Shown: in pieces, positions 19,247 to 28,137 of the stretch
Layout of the letters: the number at the start of each line of letters is the position of its first letter
Numbering within the stretch: position 1 is the stretch's first letter
Assembly: GCA_903873395.1 (NCBI GenBank)
Contig: CAIQOJ010000003.1
Location: 1-64,000, forward strand
Source of the DNA: an uncultured Acidimicrobiaceae bacterium
Lineage (GTDB): Bacteria > Actinomycetota > Acidimicrobiia > Acidimicrobiales > RAAP-2
DNA length: 64,000 nt
Direction: 5' to 3'
Position numbers and translations under genes: made by a program
The notes under the pieces: model-generated
Seen by the model: the letters and a program-made list of their open reading frames with translations, nothing else
Database searches by the model: none
What the model was told of the DNA's origin: nothing

Positions 19247-20410
19247 ATGGCCGGCATCCATCTCTTTGTCCCCATGCTGCACCGGCGCGATGCCGTGGGG
19301 GAGCACACCTGCGCTCTGCGTGATCGCCTCCGAGCCCAGGGCATCGAGTGTCGGATCTACACCGAACTCGTCGACCCCGAGACCGAGGCAGACACGCGGC
19401 CCTACCTCGCCTATGGAGCCGAGGCAGCCCCAGGGGACGTCCTCGTCTACCAGGTGGCTACAGCGTCGGCGATGGCCGACTGGCTGGCCACTCGACCCGA
19501 GCCATTGGTGCTGAACTACCACTCGATCACTCCACCGACCTTCTTCGCAGCGTGGAACAACGGAATCGCCAGACTGCAAGTAGAGGCCATCGCCGAACTT
19601 GGACTTCTCGCCTCCCGAGCCACTCTTGGGATCGGTGTCTCGACCTTCGATGCAGCCGAGCTCACGGCAGCGGGCTGTCGGAACGTCCGGGTGATCCCGG
19701 TGGCCAGCGTTTCCGTGCCTCCGGTAGAGCCCGACCCAAACGTGCTAGCCGAACTGGATGCCGACCGACGTGTTCGACCAGGTCCTCGATGGCTGTCGGT
19801 TGGTCGATTGGCGCCCAACAAGGGCCATCAGCGCACCCTGGCCGCCCTGGCTAGTGCTCGGGCTACGGCTGACCAAAGCGATCAACCCGGAGCTCATCTG
19901 ACCATCGTCGGTGGCCCGACCGAGCCAACCTATGCACGAGCGCTGCGCCGCTTTGCCGATGCTCTCGGAGTGCACGATGCCGTGACGTTCACGACGGGCC
20001 TGAGTGAAGCGGCCCTCGCTGCCCACTATCGAGCTTCAGATGTCCTCGTGATGCTGTCCGAGCACGAGGGGTTCGGTGTTCCCCTGCTTGAAGCCATGGG
20101 TCAGCGCCTGCCTATCGTCGCTCTCGCAGCCGGGGCGATCGCCGAGGTTCTCGGCGGGGTTGGCGTACTGCTCACCTCGTCGGCGCCCAGCGTGGTGGCC
20201 AGTGCTGTGGCCGATCTTCTGGCCGACGTTGACCGGCGGGATGCAGTGGCGGAGGCCGGTGCGGAGCGCTTTGCATCCTTTGGGCTGGAATCAGCCGGGT
20301 CCGACCTGGTGGAGGCCCTGGTTGCCGTGCGTGACGGGGTGGGTGAGGGAGCGCCGCAGTGGAGTACCAGCGGGGGCCCGATGCATCCGGATCCAACCCC
20401 CAGCCACTAG
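19247..20410 (+). CDS. Glycosyltransferase, GT4/GT-B fold (family A paralogue)
   Basis: SVGRLAPNKGHQRTLAAL; LSEHEGFGVPLLEAMGQRLPIVALAAGAIAE. Confidence 0.85.
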   Translation: MAGIHLFVPMLHRRDAVGEHTCALRDRLRAQGIECRIYTELVDPETEADTRPYLAYGAEAAPGDVLVYQVATASAMADWLATRPEPLVLNYHSITPPTFFAAWNNGIARLQVEAIAELGLLASRATLGIGVSTFDAAELTAAGCRNVRVIPVASVSVPPVEPDPNVLAELDADRRVRPGPRWLSVGRLAPNKGHQRTLAALASARATADQSDQPGAHLTIVGGPTEPTYARALRRFADALGVHDAVTFTTGLSEAALAAHYRASDVLVMLSEHEGFGVPLLEAMGQRLPIVALAAGAIAEVLGGVGVLLTSSAPSVVASAVADLLADVDRRDAVAEAGAERFASFGLESAGSDLVEALVAVRDGVGEGAPQWSTSGGPMHPDPTPSH

Positions 20411-20421
20411 GCTCGCCATCC

Positions 20422-21069
20422 ATGGAAGCCTCTTTTACGCCTGCGCAGCTCGTCGTGCCCACCGGAGTGGAGATGAAGGGCGGTGCTGACGTCGGTCCGG
20501 GCTCGGACATCTTCCAGCGCCTGCTGAAGGAGCGCATCGTCTTCATCGGTTCGGCCATCGACCAGAACACCGCCAATCTGGTCTGCTCGCAGCTCATCTT
20601 GCTCGAGGCCGAGAATAGCGAGCGCGACATTTCGGTGTACATCAACTCGCCTGGCGGGTCGGTCACCGATGGCCTGGCCATCTACGACACCATGCAGTAC
20701 GTGCGCTGCGACGTGCGCACCATCTGCGTCGGACTCGCCGCCTCCATGGGGCAGTTCCTCCTGTGCGCTGGCACCCCGGGCAAGCGCTTCGCCCTACCTC
20801 ACAGCCGGATCCTCATGCACCAGCCATCTGGTGGCATGCAGGGCCAGGCCTCGGACATCGCAATCCAGGCCGAACAGATCATCTATCTCAAGCGCATGCT
20901 GGCCGAGCGCATCGCCTTCCACACCGGCCAGCCGGTCGAGCGCATCGAGGCCGATTCCGATCGCGACCGCTGGTTCACTGCCGAAGAGGCGCGCGAGTAC
21001 GGATTTATCGACGAGGTGATCCAAAAGGACGCCATGGAGGTGCCGACGGCAGGGTCTGCTGGCGCGTGA
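20422..21069 (+). CDS. clpP: ATP-dependent Clp protease proteolytic subunit ClpP
   Basis: INSPGGSVTDGLAIYDTMQYV, Ser in GLAASMGQFLL, His in RILMHQPSGG, Asp in ADSDRDRWFTAEEAREYGFIDEVI. Confidence 0.95.
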   Translation: MEASFTPAQLVVPTGVEMKGGADVGPGSDIFQRLLKERIVFIGSAIDQNTANLVCSQLILLEAENSERDISVYINSPGGSVTDGLAIYDTMQYVRCDVRTICVGLAASMGQFLLCAGTPGKRFALPHSRILMHQPSGGMQGQASDIAIQAEQIIYLKRMLAERIAFHTGQPVERIEADSDRDRWFTAEEAREYGFIDEVIQKDAMEVPTAGSAGA

Positions 21070-22037
21070 GTTTGGGCGTCGAGGAACCCGCCTCCGCCGA
21101 ACCTGACCGCCCGACTGCCATCGGGGGGAGTACTCGTTTCGTCCCTGGTCAGAGTCATGACCGGATCACTGTGGTCAATGGCAAGGTCCAGTTGGGCCAG
21201 CGCCTGGTCGACCTTTGGCGCAATCGCGACCTGCTCGTCCTCCTCACCAGGACCGAGCTCAAGATCAAGTACAAGCAGTCGGTGCTGGGCTACGCCTGGT
21301 CGATGCTCAATCCGGCCCTCGTGCTCGGCATCTACTACGTGATCTTCAAGGTCATCTCCAAGACCACTCAGCCCCACTTTGCCATCTGGCTCTTCTGTGG
21401 CCTCATAGCCTGGAACCTCTTCAACGCTTCGGCCATGAGCTCGACCACGGTGGTGGTCGGCAAGGCCGGCATCATCAAGAAAGTGGCATTCCCTCGCGAG
21501 TTGTTGGCGTTGTCCACTGTGGCCGTGGCCCTGGTGCTCTTCGTCATTCAACTCGTGGTCCTGGTCGTGTTCCTGTTGGCCTTCCAACTGGCTCCAGACT
21601 GGCCAGCGCTGAGCCTGCTGCCACTGGCTGTCCTGGCTCTCATCGTCTTCTCGGGAGCGGTGGCGGTGTTCCTCTCGGCGGTCACCGTCTACCTGCGAGA
21701 CACCCAGCACCTGGCCGAGGTCTTCTTGATGGCCTGGTTCTGGGGCACGCCGATCGTCTACTCGTTCGGCATGATCGAACCCCACTTGGCCCGGTGGCAC
21801 CTCACGTGGATCTACCTGGCCAATCCGATCGCTCCCATCGCCATGTCGTTCCAACGGGCCATCTACGGCCAGACCAGCTACACCGATGCGGCAGGAGTGC
21901 ACACACTGCTCCCGAGCTGGGGACTCGGGGGCTACGCCTTGATGCTGAGCGCGATCCTGATCGTGAGCATCGTTCTCTTCCTCGGCGCCTTGGTCGTGTT
22001 TGGCCGCCTCGAGGGCAACTTCGCCGAGGAGCTCTAA
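21066..22037 (+). CDS. ABC-2 type polysaccharide export permease (Wzm-like)
   Basis: LLVLLTRTELKIKYKQSVLGYAWSMLNP; PFPRELLAL-type motif; GTG overlaps clpP stop. Confidence 0.9.
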   Translation: MSLGVEEPASAEPDRPTAIGGSTRFVPGQSHDRITVVNGKVQLGQRLVDLWRNRDLLVLLTRTELKIKYKQSVLGYAWSMLNPALVLGIYYVIFKVISKTTQPHFAIWLFCGLIAWNLFNASAMSSTTVVVGKAGIIKKVAFPRELLALSTVAVALVLFVIQLVVLVVFLLAFQLAPDWPALSLLPLAVLALIVFSGAVAVFLSAVTVYLRDTQHLAEVFLMAWFWGTPIVYSFGMIEPHLARWHLTWIYLANPIAPIAMSFQRAIYGQTSYTDAAGVHTLLPSWGLGGYALMLSAILIVSIVLFLGALVVFGRLEGNFAEEL

Positions 22038-22039
22038 GC

Positions 22040-23305
22040 ATGACTGCCGCCATCCAGATCCGGGACATTTCCAAGCAGTTCCGCCTCTATTCGGAGAAGC
22101 ACACTTCCTTGAAGGAGCGGGTCATCCATGGCGGCAAGATGCCGTTCACTCCTTTCTGGGCACTTCGGGATGTCTCGGTCGACATCGAGCAGGGGGAGAC
22201 CTTCGGCATCCTGGGCCGCAACGGGTGTGGAAAGTCCACTCTCCTCAAGTGCGTCGCCGGGATCCTCAAGCCAACATCGGGTGAGATCCGGGTGCGGGGC
22301 AGCCTGGCCGCCATGCTCGAGCTTGGGGCTGGATTCCAGCCGGACCTGTCCGGCCGAGACAACATCTTCCTCAACGGGTCGCTGCTCGGTCTGTCTCACA
22401 ACGAGATCGCCAAGCGGTTCGACGAGATCGTGGCCTTCGCCGAACTCGAGGACTTCATCGATAATCAGGTGAAGTTCTACTCCTCGGGCATGTATGTCCG
22501 ACTGGGTTTCGCCGTGGCTGTCAACGTCGATCCTGACGTTCTCTTGGTCGACGAGGTCTTGGCCGTTGGTGATGCCGCCTTCCAGCGTAAGTGCCTGGAT
22601 CACGTGAAGCGCCTGCAGCGTGAAGGCCGGACCATCGTGGTGGTCAGCCACGCCACCGACACCATGCGCCAAAACTGCCAGCGGGTGATGGTCATGAAGC
22701 AAGGCCAGGTCATCACCATCGACGAGCCGGGCGAAGGGATTCGAGTCTTTCTTGCCGATCTCTTGGGCGTCGGGGCGGCCGAACCTGGGAAAGACGGCAG
22801 CATCCGCGGCAACGTGCTGGCCATCGGGGCTGTCCATGCTGAGCACGGGGGATCAGGGGAGCGGATGCACCTCTATCCCGGCGAGTCCTTGACGGTCACC
22901 GCCGACATCGATGCGTTGGCTTCTGTCCCCGGGGCCATGGCCACCATCGCCATTCACGACGATGCCCATGAGTTGGTCTTCGCCTCGGACCCCGATGATC
23001 CGATCGCCGCGGTCGATGTGCCCGAGGGTGGCGGCATCGTGCGCTTCCATTTCCCCGAGGTTCCCCTTCTCGATGGCACCTACTCGGTCAGCGTGGGGAT
23101 CCGCAGCACCACCGACACGGCGGTGTTCGACTGGAAGGACCAGGTCACCAAGTTCGAAGTGGCCAACCCCACCCGCTCGACCGGCAAGGTCCGCCTTCCG
23201 CTCGACGTGAGTTTTCGGCTCCGTGGTAGCGCAACGACCGGCGAGGTTCCCGCCGTCACCTCCGAGCCAGCGGTCCTGGCCGGGTGGGAGGAACCGTCGG
23301 CGTGA
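22040..23305 (+). CDS. Polysaccharide ABC exporter ATP-binding protein with C-terminal Wzt-like domain
   Basis: GRNGCGKSTLLKCVAGILKPTSGEI, YSSGMYVRLGFAVAV, DVLLVDEVLAVGD; ~150-aa C-terminal beta-rich extension. Confidence 0.9.
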   Translation: MTAAIQIRDISKQFRLYSEKHTSLKERVIHGGKMPFTPFWALRDVSVDIEQGETFGILGRNGCGKSTLLKCVAGILKPTSGEIRVRGSLAAMLELGAGFQPDLSGRDNIFLNGSLLGLSHNEIAKRFDEIVAFAELEDFIDNQVKFYSSGMYVRLGFAVAVNVDPDVLLVDEVLAVGDAAFQRKCLDHVKRLQREGRTIVVVSHATDTMRQNCQRVMVMKQGQVITIDEPGEGIRVFLADLLGVGAAEPGKDGSIRGNVLAIGAVHAEHGGSGERMHLYPGESLTVTADIDALASVPGAMATIAIHDDAHELVFASDPDDPIAAVDVPEGGGIVRFHFPEVPLLDGTYSVSVGIRSTTDTAVFDWKDQVTKFEVANPTRSTGKVRLPLDVSFRLRGSATTGEVPAVTSEPAVLAGWEEPSA

Positions 23306-24450
23306 GCGCGTCACCAACTGGACCCGGTTCGGCGCGTTCGGGGACGAGTCGGAGCGTTCCGGTCACCCGGATCGACCAGGTGATCCCCACCTTGGCCAGC
23401 CGCGATGCCATCGGCGGCCACACCATGCAACTGCGTGACCTGCTGCGGGCTCGGGGCTACGCCTCAGATATCTACTTCGGGAACGCCTCAGCCGATCGCC
23501 TCGATGACGGCTACATGGTGGACCAGTTGAGCAACAGGTCCTCGGCAGGGCGGGTCCTCCTCTACCACCTGTCGATCGGGAGTCCGGTGTCGGACGTGTT
23601 CAAGGAGCGACCTGAACGCAAGTTCGTCAACTACCACAACATCACTCCGGCTGACCTGCTCGAACCGTGGATCCCCTACGTGGGCGATGAGGTCCGACGA
23701 GGACGAGCGCAGCTCGCTGAACTTGCCGCGGTCACCGAGTTTGCCGTGGCCGACTCCCGTTTCAACGAAGAGGAGCTGATTAGGGCCGACTATGCCTCAA
23801 CCACGACCAGTTCGCTCCTCCTCGATCTCGATGGATTCGGGGGCTCACCGGACCCGCAGATGGCAGCTCGCCTGGCTCGCGCCAAAGCATCGGGAGGGGC
23901 GGACTTCCTCTTCGTTGGGAAGGTCTCTCCCCATAAGGGTCAAGACGACCTCGTCAAGGCGCTAGCTGCCTACCGGCGTGCGTACGACCCCAACGCCCGG
24001 CTCCACATCGTCGGCGGGGCCATCAGCGAGGACTATCAGAAGGCGGTCGAGCGGTTCGCGGCCGAGTTGGGCCTTGCTGATGCCGTTGAGATCGCTGGAT
24101 CGGTGACCCACGAAGAGCTGATCGCCTACTACGCCGGCTGTGACGCCTTCCTCTGTCTGACCAACCACGAGGGATTCTGCGTGCCCCTGCTAGAGGCGAT
24201 GTACCACCGGCTGCCCATCGTGACCTGGAACTGCACGGCGGTGCCCGAGACCGTAGGTGGCGCGGGATTGGTGTTGGCCGACAAGCAGCCGGCCCGAGTG
24301 GCGGCGGCCATGCATCGGGTGGTCGAAGACCACGAGCTGCGGGCTGCGCTGGCGCAAGCCGCTGGCGAGCGGGTGGACTGGTTCGCCTTGCCTCGGGCCC
24401 AGGATCGGTTTGTGGCTGCCCTCGAGGCAGCATGCAACGCCCAGAGGTGA
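23302..24450 (+). CDS. Glycosyltransferase, GT4/GT-B fold (family A paralogue)
   Basis: FVGKVSPHKGQDDLVKALAAYRRAYDPNARLHIVGG; LTNHEGFCVPLLEAMYHRLPIV. Confidence 0.85.
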   Translation: MSASPTGPGSARSGTSRSVPVTRIDQVIPTLASRDAIGGHTMQLRDLLRARGYASDIYFGNASADRLDDGYMVDQLSNRSSAGRVLLYHLSIGSPVSDVFKERPERKFVNYHNITPADLLEPWIPYVGDEVRRGRAQLAELAAVTEFAVADSRFNEEELIRADYASTTTSSLLLDLDGFGGSPDPQMAARLARAKASGGADFLFVGKVSPHKGQDDLVKALAAYRRAYDPNARLHIVGGAISEDYQKAVERFAAELGLADAVEIAGSVTHEELIAYYAGCDAFLCLTNHEGFCVPLLEAMYHRLPIVTWNCTAVPETVGGAGLVLADKQPARVAAAMHRVVEDHELRAALAQAAGERVDWFALPRAQDRFVAALEAACNAQR

Positions 24451-24543
24451 TGGAGAGGATCGCCGGGTGCGGCCAGGGGACTGGTCGGTGATCACCGTCC
24501 CGTCGCCAGTGACGGAACTGGTCGAACGTGGTCTGGAGTCACG

Positions 24544-25791
24544 GTGAGGGTCACCTTCGTCGTCCCGCGCTATGGGCCGGAGATCATCGGTGGGGCCGAG
24601 ACGGCCGCCCGGCTGCTCGCCGAACATCTGGCCGTTCGCCCGGGTTGGCGGATCGATGTTCTGACCTCGTGTGCCGAGGACTTCGTGACCTGGGAGGACG
24701 TCTATCCACCCGGCGACGTGAGTATCAACGGAGTCCGTGTCACCCGGTTCTCCTCAGCGGCCGGCCGTGATCCCTCGTTTCACCCGCTGTCAGCCGCCCT
24801 GCTGGCCGATCCAGGGGCTGCCTCGATGGAAGATGCCGAGCGGTGGTTAGACCTCCAAGGACCGGTCACCGAGGCGTTGGCCGACGCCGCCACCACGTGG
24901 CCGGCCGACGTCATGGTCTTCTACCCCTACCTCTATTACCCGACCGTGCGGGTGATCGATCGGATCGCTGTGCCGACGATCCTCCACCCAGCAGCCCATG
25001 ACGAGCCCGCGCTCGAACTCCCCATCTTCCCGAAGGTCTTCCAGTCGGCCGATGCCTTGGTGTTCCAGACCACCGCGGAGCGTGACCTGGTGCAGCGTCG
25101 GTTCCCCGTGGCCACCCACCACCAACTTCTCCTCGGTCTCGGTGTCGATGATCCCGACCTGCGAGTGCCGAACCACAAGGCTTCGGACAGTCCATCAGCC
25201 GATGATGAACGCGTCACTGCACATGCAGGCGCACGTCAGGTGGCCAGGGACGGTGATGCACCGTTTCTCCTCTGCCTCGGTCGGGTCGATGGACATAAGG
25301 GCACCACGATGTTGGCCGGGTTCTTTGCCCGCTATAAAGAGCGCAATCCGGGTCCCTTGCGTCTGGTGTTGGCCGGCCCAGTCGTGGAGAGGCCACCGGA
25401 GCACAGCGATATCGCCATACTGGGCCCGGTTGATGACGACGAAAAGTGGGTACTCCTCCAGGGGGCGACCGCTCTCGTCTCTCCTTCGCCATGGGAGGCG
25501 TTCTCGTTGGTCGTGTGCGAGGCCTGGTCTGCGCGGACTCCCGTGTTGGTCAATGCCACGTGTGCGGCCACCGTCGAGCACTGCCGACGATCAGGCGGTG
25601 GAGCAACCTTCGGTGACTACCGATCCTTTGAGGCGGCAGTCGACCTACTCGCCGCCCAACCGGAGTTCGGAGAGAACCTCGGCCGCAGGGGCCGCGACTA
25701 TGTGGACAGGCACTTCAGGTGGGACACGGTGGTGGACCGCTATGCAGCCTTCATCGAAGCAGTGGTGGCTCGAGGGCAGCGCCTCGACTGA
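24544..25791 (+). CDS. Glycosyltransferase, GT4/GT-B fold (family B paralogue)
   Basis: VRVTFVVPRYGPEIIGGAETAARLLAEHL; CLGRVDGHKGTTMLAGFFARYKERNPGPL. Confidence 0.85.
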   Translation: MRVTFVVPRYGPEIIGGAETAARLLAEHLAVRPGWRIDVLTSCAEDFVTWEDVYPPGDVSINGVRVTRFSSAAGRDPSFHPLSAALLADPGAASMEDAERWLDLQGPVTEALADAATTWPADVMVFYPYLYYPTVRVIDRIAVPTILHPAAHDEPALELPIFPKVFQSADALVFQTTAERDLVQRRFPVATHHQLLLGLGVDDPDLRVPNHKASDSPSADDERVTAHAGARQVARDGDAPFLLCLGRVDGHKGTTMLAGFFARYKERNPGPLRLVLAGPVVERPPEHSDIAILGPVDDDEKWVLLQGATALVSPSPWEAFSLVVCEAWSARTPVLVNATCAATVEHCRRSGGGATFGDYRSFEAAVDLLAAQPEFGENLGRRGRDYVDRHFRWDTVVDRYAAFIEAVVARGQRLD

Positions 25792-25875
25792 TGGTCACGG
25801 GCGCATGGGCCGCGAGTGATGCACGTACTCCTCGACGGGGTTGGCGCTCGGGTCTTACCAACTACGTGTCTGACC

Positions 25876-25917
25876 AGTCATGAGTCCTAAGTCATCAGTC
25901 GTGAGTCATCAGTCAGA
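25876..25917. repeat. Three tandem 14-mers / six AGTCNNN heptamers
   Basis: AGTCATGAGTCCTA-AGTCATCAGTCGTG-AGTCATCAGTCAGA. Confidence 0.8.
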
Positions 25918-27901
25918 GGCCGTGACCCAGGGGTCTTGGGCCGGCGACCTGTCGAACGGTGACGCCCAGCACGGTGCTGCCGGGTCGAACCCGGAACACC
26001 AGAAACCCGCCGATTGGTCCGGCATGCTGGACCTGCCCAGCCGCCCCAGTTCCGGTCAGCCGATACAAGTCTCGGAGTGCGGGTGAAGCAACGAAGTAGG
26101 CGACGCCTCCAGGTCCGACCTCGATGGTCCGGCCCGAGGAGTAGAAGAGCGATCGATTGAGTTGGTTGTAGAGAAGCACGCCGTTGTCGATCAGGGCCAC
26201 TCGGTCCTGTGGTAGCTCCCAACCCGCATTCCGGTAGATGAGGGAGCCACCATCGGGCACCGTCAGCACGACGACGTCCCGCGAGGAATCCACGAACGGC
26301 CCGAGTGCGGCCAGGGAAGCATCGACTGCGTCGGCCGTGTCGATCGCAGATCTGGTCTGGGAGTAGGGGGCCTGATAGCGGGGCTGGACGAACCACGGCC
26401 CGCTGGAGCTGTGGACCCATGCTGGTGGCAGCACGCCCGGGTCGGCCAGGAAGCGCTGCACGCCCAGGGACGCCACGCAAAGCACCAACACGGAGAGCAC
26501 CACTGCCCAGGCGGTCGAGGCCGTGTTGCCACGTTCGGTCCGGCGACCGGACGGGTCGTCTTTCGAACGCACCAACTGGGCTGGGAGAGCCAAGAGGGCG
26601 ATCGTGGCGCCGGGCAGGACGCTCAGCAGGTAGCCGCCCTTGGCGAACTGCACCAGGGAGATCACAAGCAGCGGGGGGACAGTGGCTGCGATCAGGATCG
26701 ACGTTCGTGACTGGAACCAGGGTCGTACCCACGCGTCAGCCGCCCCTTGGTCGCTGGCACCGGGAATCGAGTCCCCACTCGAGTGCTCGATGGACTTGGC
26801 ATCGGAGTCGGGTGTCACCGGTGCATCCGCCTGTGATTCCTGGCCGGACGACGCCCCGAGGCGTCGGATGCCGAGGGCGATGGCCGACACGAGGGCGACC
26901 ACAGCAAGGGGACCAAGGGCCACGACCACAGCAGCCGCAACTGCACCGAGGTTGACCGCACCTCCGGGTGCACCGACGAGAACTGAGGTGGCCTGGGCCG
27001 CCCCGGTGGCTTCCGCCCGGGTCGCACGGACCCAGGTCGATATCCCGCCGGGCTGCATCAGCACCATGGGCAGGAACCACACGGCCACTGCGGCTGCGAA
27101 TGCGCCCACCACAACGATGCCTTCTCTGATCCGGCGCACCGATGCAGCCACCGCCAGGAGTGCCAGAAGCACGAAGGCCTGAATGATCGATTGGCGGAAG
27201 CCGGCGAGCAGACCGAGGGCGGCCAGAGCACCGGCGCCATGCCAGGAATGAGGTCGGGCTCGCCACGCCAAGATGATCAGCGCAGGTGCCACCAGAAGGT
27301 CGAAGGAGTAACTGGCGGCGATCGACCCGCTGAACCAGACGAATGGTGACGTTGCCATCACCACACCGGCGGCAAGACCGACCCATCGGCCGTAGAGGTC
27401 ACGGCCGGCGATGACCATCAGCGCCACAGCCAGCCCCGAAGCGATGGCCGACACCACGACTAGCGACGGAACCGCTCCCGCCCCGCTCACGACGTGGAGA
27501 GCTCGACCAGTCATGACGTAGAGCCAATAGCCCGGAGGCTGGGGTCTCCCGTGGGTCACGTCGAAGCCCAGTACACCGGACGCATACTGGGCTGAATCCC
27601 AATCCGTCGGCCCTGTGGCCCCGGTCGTCAGTCGGGCGACGACGGCGGCCAGGCCGAGCAGCCAAGGGCTCAGGCGATCCAGCCAGGGCGAGATCGACCG
27701 CCCAGGAGTCACTGAGCCGCCGGTTGCAGTTGCCTGGTCGTTGACAGGCGCGCTGTTCAGTTCACTGCCCGGATCACGTTCGGGATCGGAGATCGCAGTG
27801 CGAGGAGAGCCGGCGGCCGTGACCACGCCTGGAGGGGATTCGGTCACCGTGCCCGAGGGTGCCGCGCTGGCCGACTCGTCGCCGGAGTGCACAGAGGGCA
27901 T
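25913..27901 (-). CDS. Multi-pass membrane protein, GT-C/PMT-like glycosyltransferase
   Basis: 662 aa, many TM segments; TDWDSAQYASGVLGFDVTHGRPQPPGYWLYV N-terminal loop typical of DUF2723/PMT-like proteins. Confidence 0.65.
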   Translation of the reverse strand: MPSVHSGDESASAAPSGTVTESPPGVVTAAGSPRTAISDPERDPGSELNSAPVNDQATATGGSVTPGRSISPWLDRLSPWLLGLAAVVARLTTGATGPTDWDSAQYASGVLGFDVTHGRPQPPGYWLYVMTGRALHVVSGAGAVPSLVVVSAIASGLAVALMVIAGRDLYGRWVGLAAGVVMATSPFVWFSGSIAASYSFDLLVAPALIILAWRARPHSWHGAGALAALGLLAGFRQSIIQAFVLLALLAVAASVRRIREGIVVVGAFAAAVAVWFLPMVLMQPGGISTWVRATRAEATGAAQATSVLVGAPGGAVNLGAVAAAVVVALGPLAVVALVSAIALGIRRLGASSGQESQADAPVTPDSDAKSIEHSSGDSIPGASDQGAADAWVRPWFQSRTSILIAATVPPLLVISLVQFAKGGYLLSVLPGATIALLALPAQLVRSKDDPSGRRTERGNTASTAWAVVLSVLVLCVASLGVQRFLADPGVLPPAWVHSSSGPWFVQPRYQAPYSQTRSAIDTADAVDASLAALGPFVDSSRDVVVLTVPDGGSLIYRNAGWELPQDRVALIDNGVLLYNQLNRSLFYSSGRTIEVGPGGVAYFVASPALRDLYRLTGTGAAGQVQHAGPIGGFLVFRVRPGSTVLGVTVRQVAGPRPLGHGL

Positions 27902-28137
27902 GGTTCAGGGTAGCGAGTTCGGCGCTCCGAGCGGCGATCTGGCCGGCAGGGACAGGACTGGGGGCGGAAATCACCCCTTCAGGGTTTCTTGACCCGTGCC
28001 GATGGTGAACGAGAGCGCACGTCCAGGCCCACCGTGTCTCCCGCCGATCCCCGACGTGGCGTCGGGAGTACGCAGAGAGGTCGTCGGATGACCCCGGTGC
28101 TCGTACGCGCAGGCACGATGGATACGAGGGACAGCAG

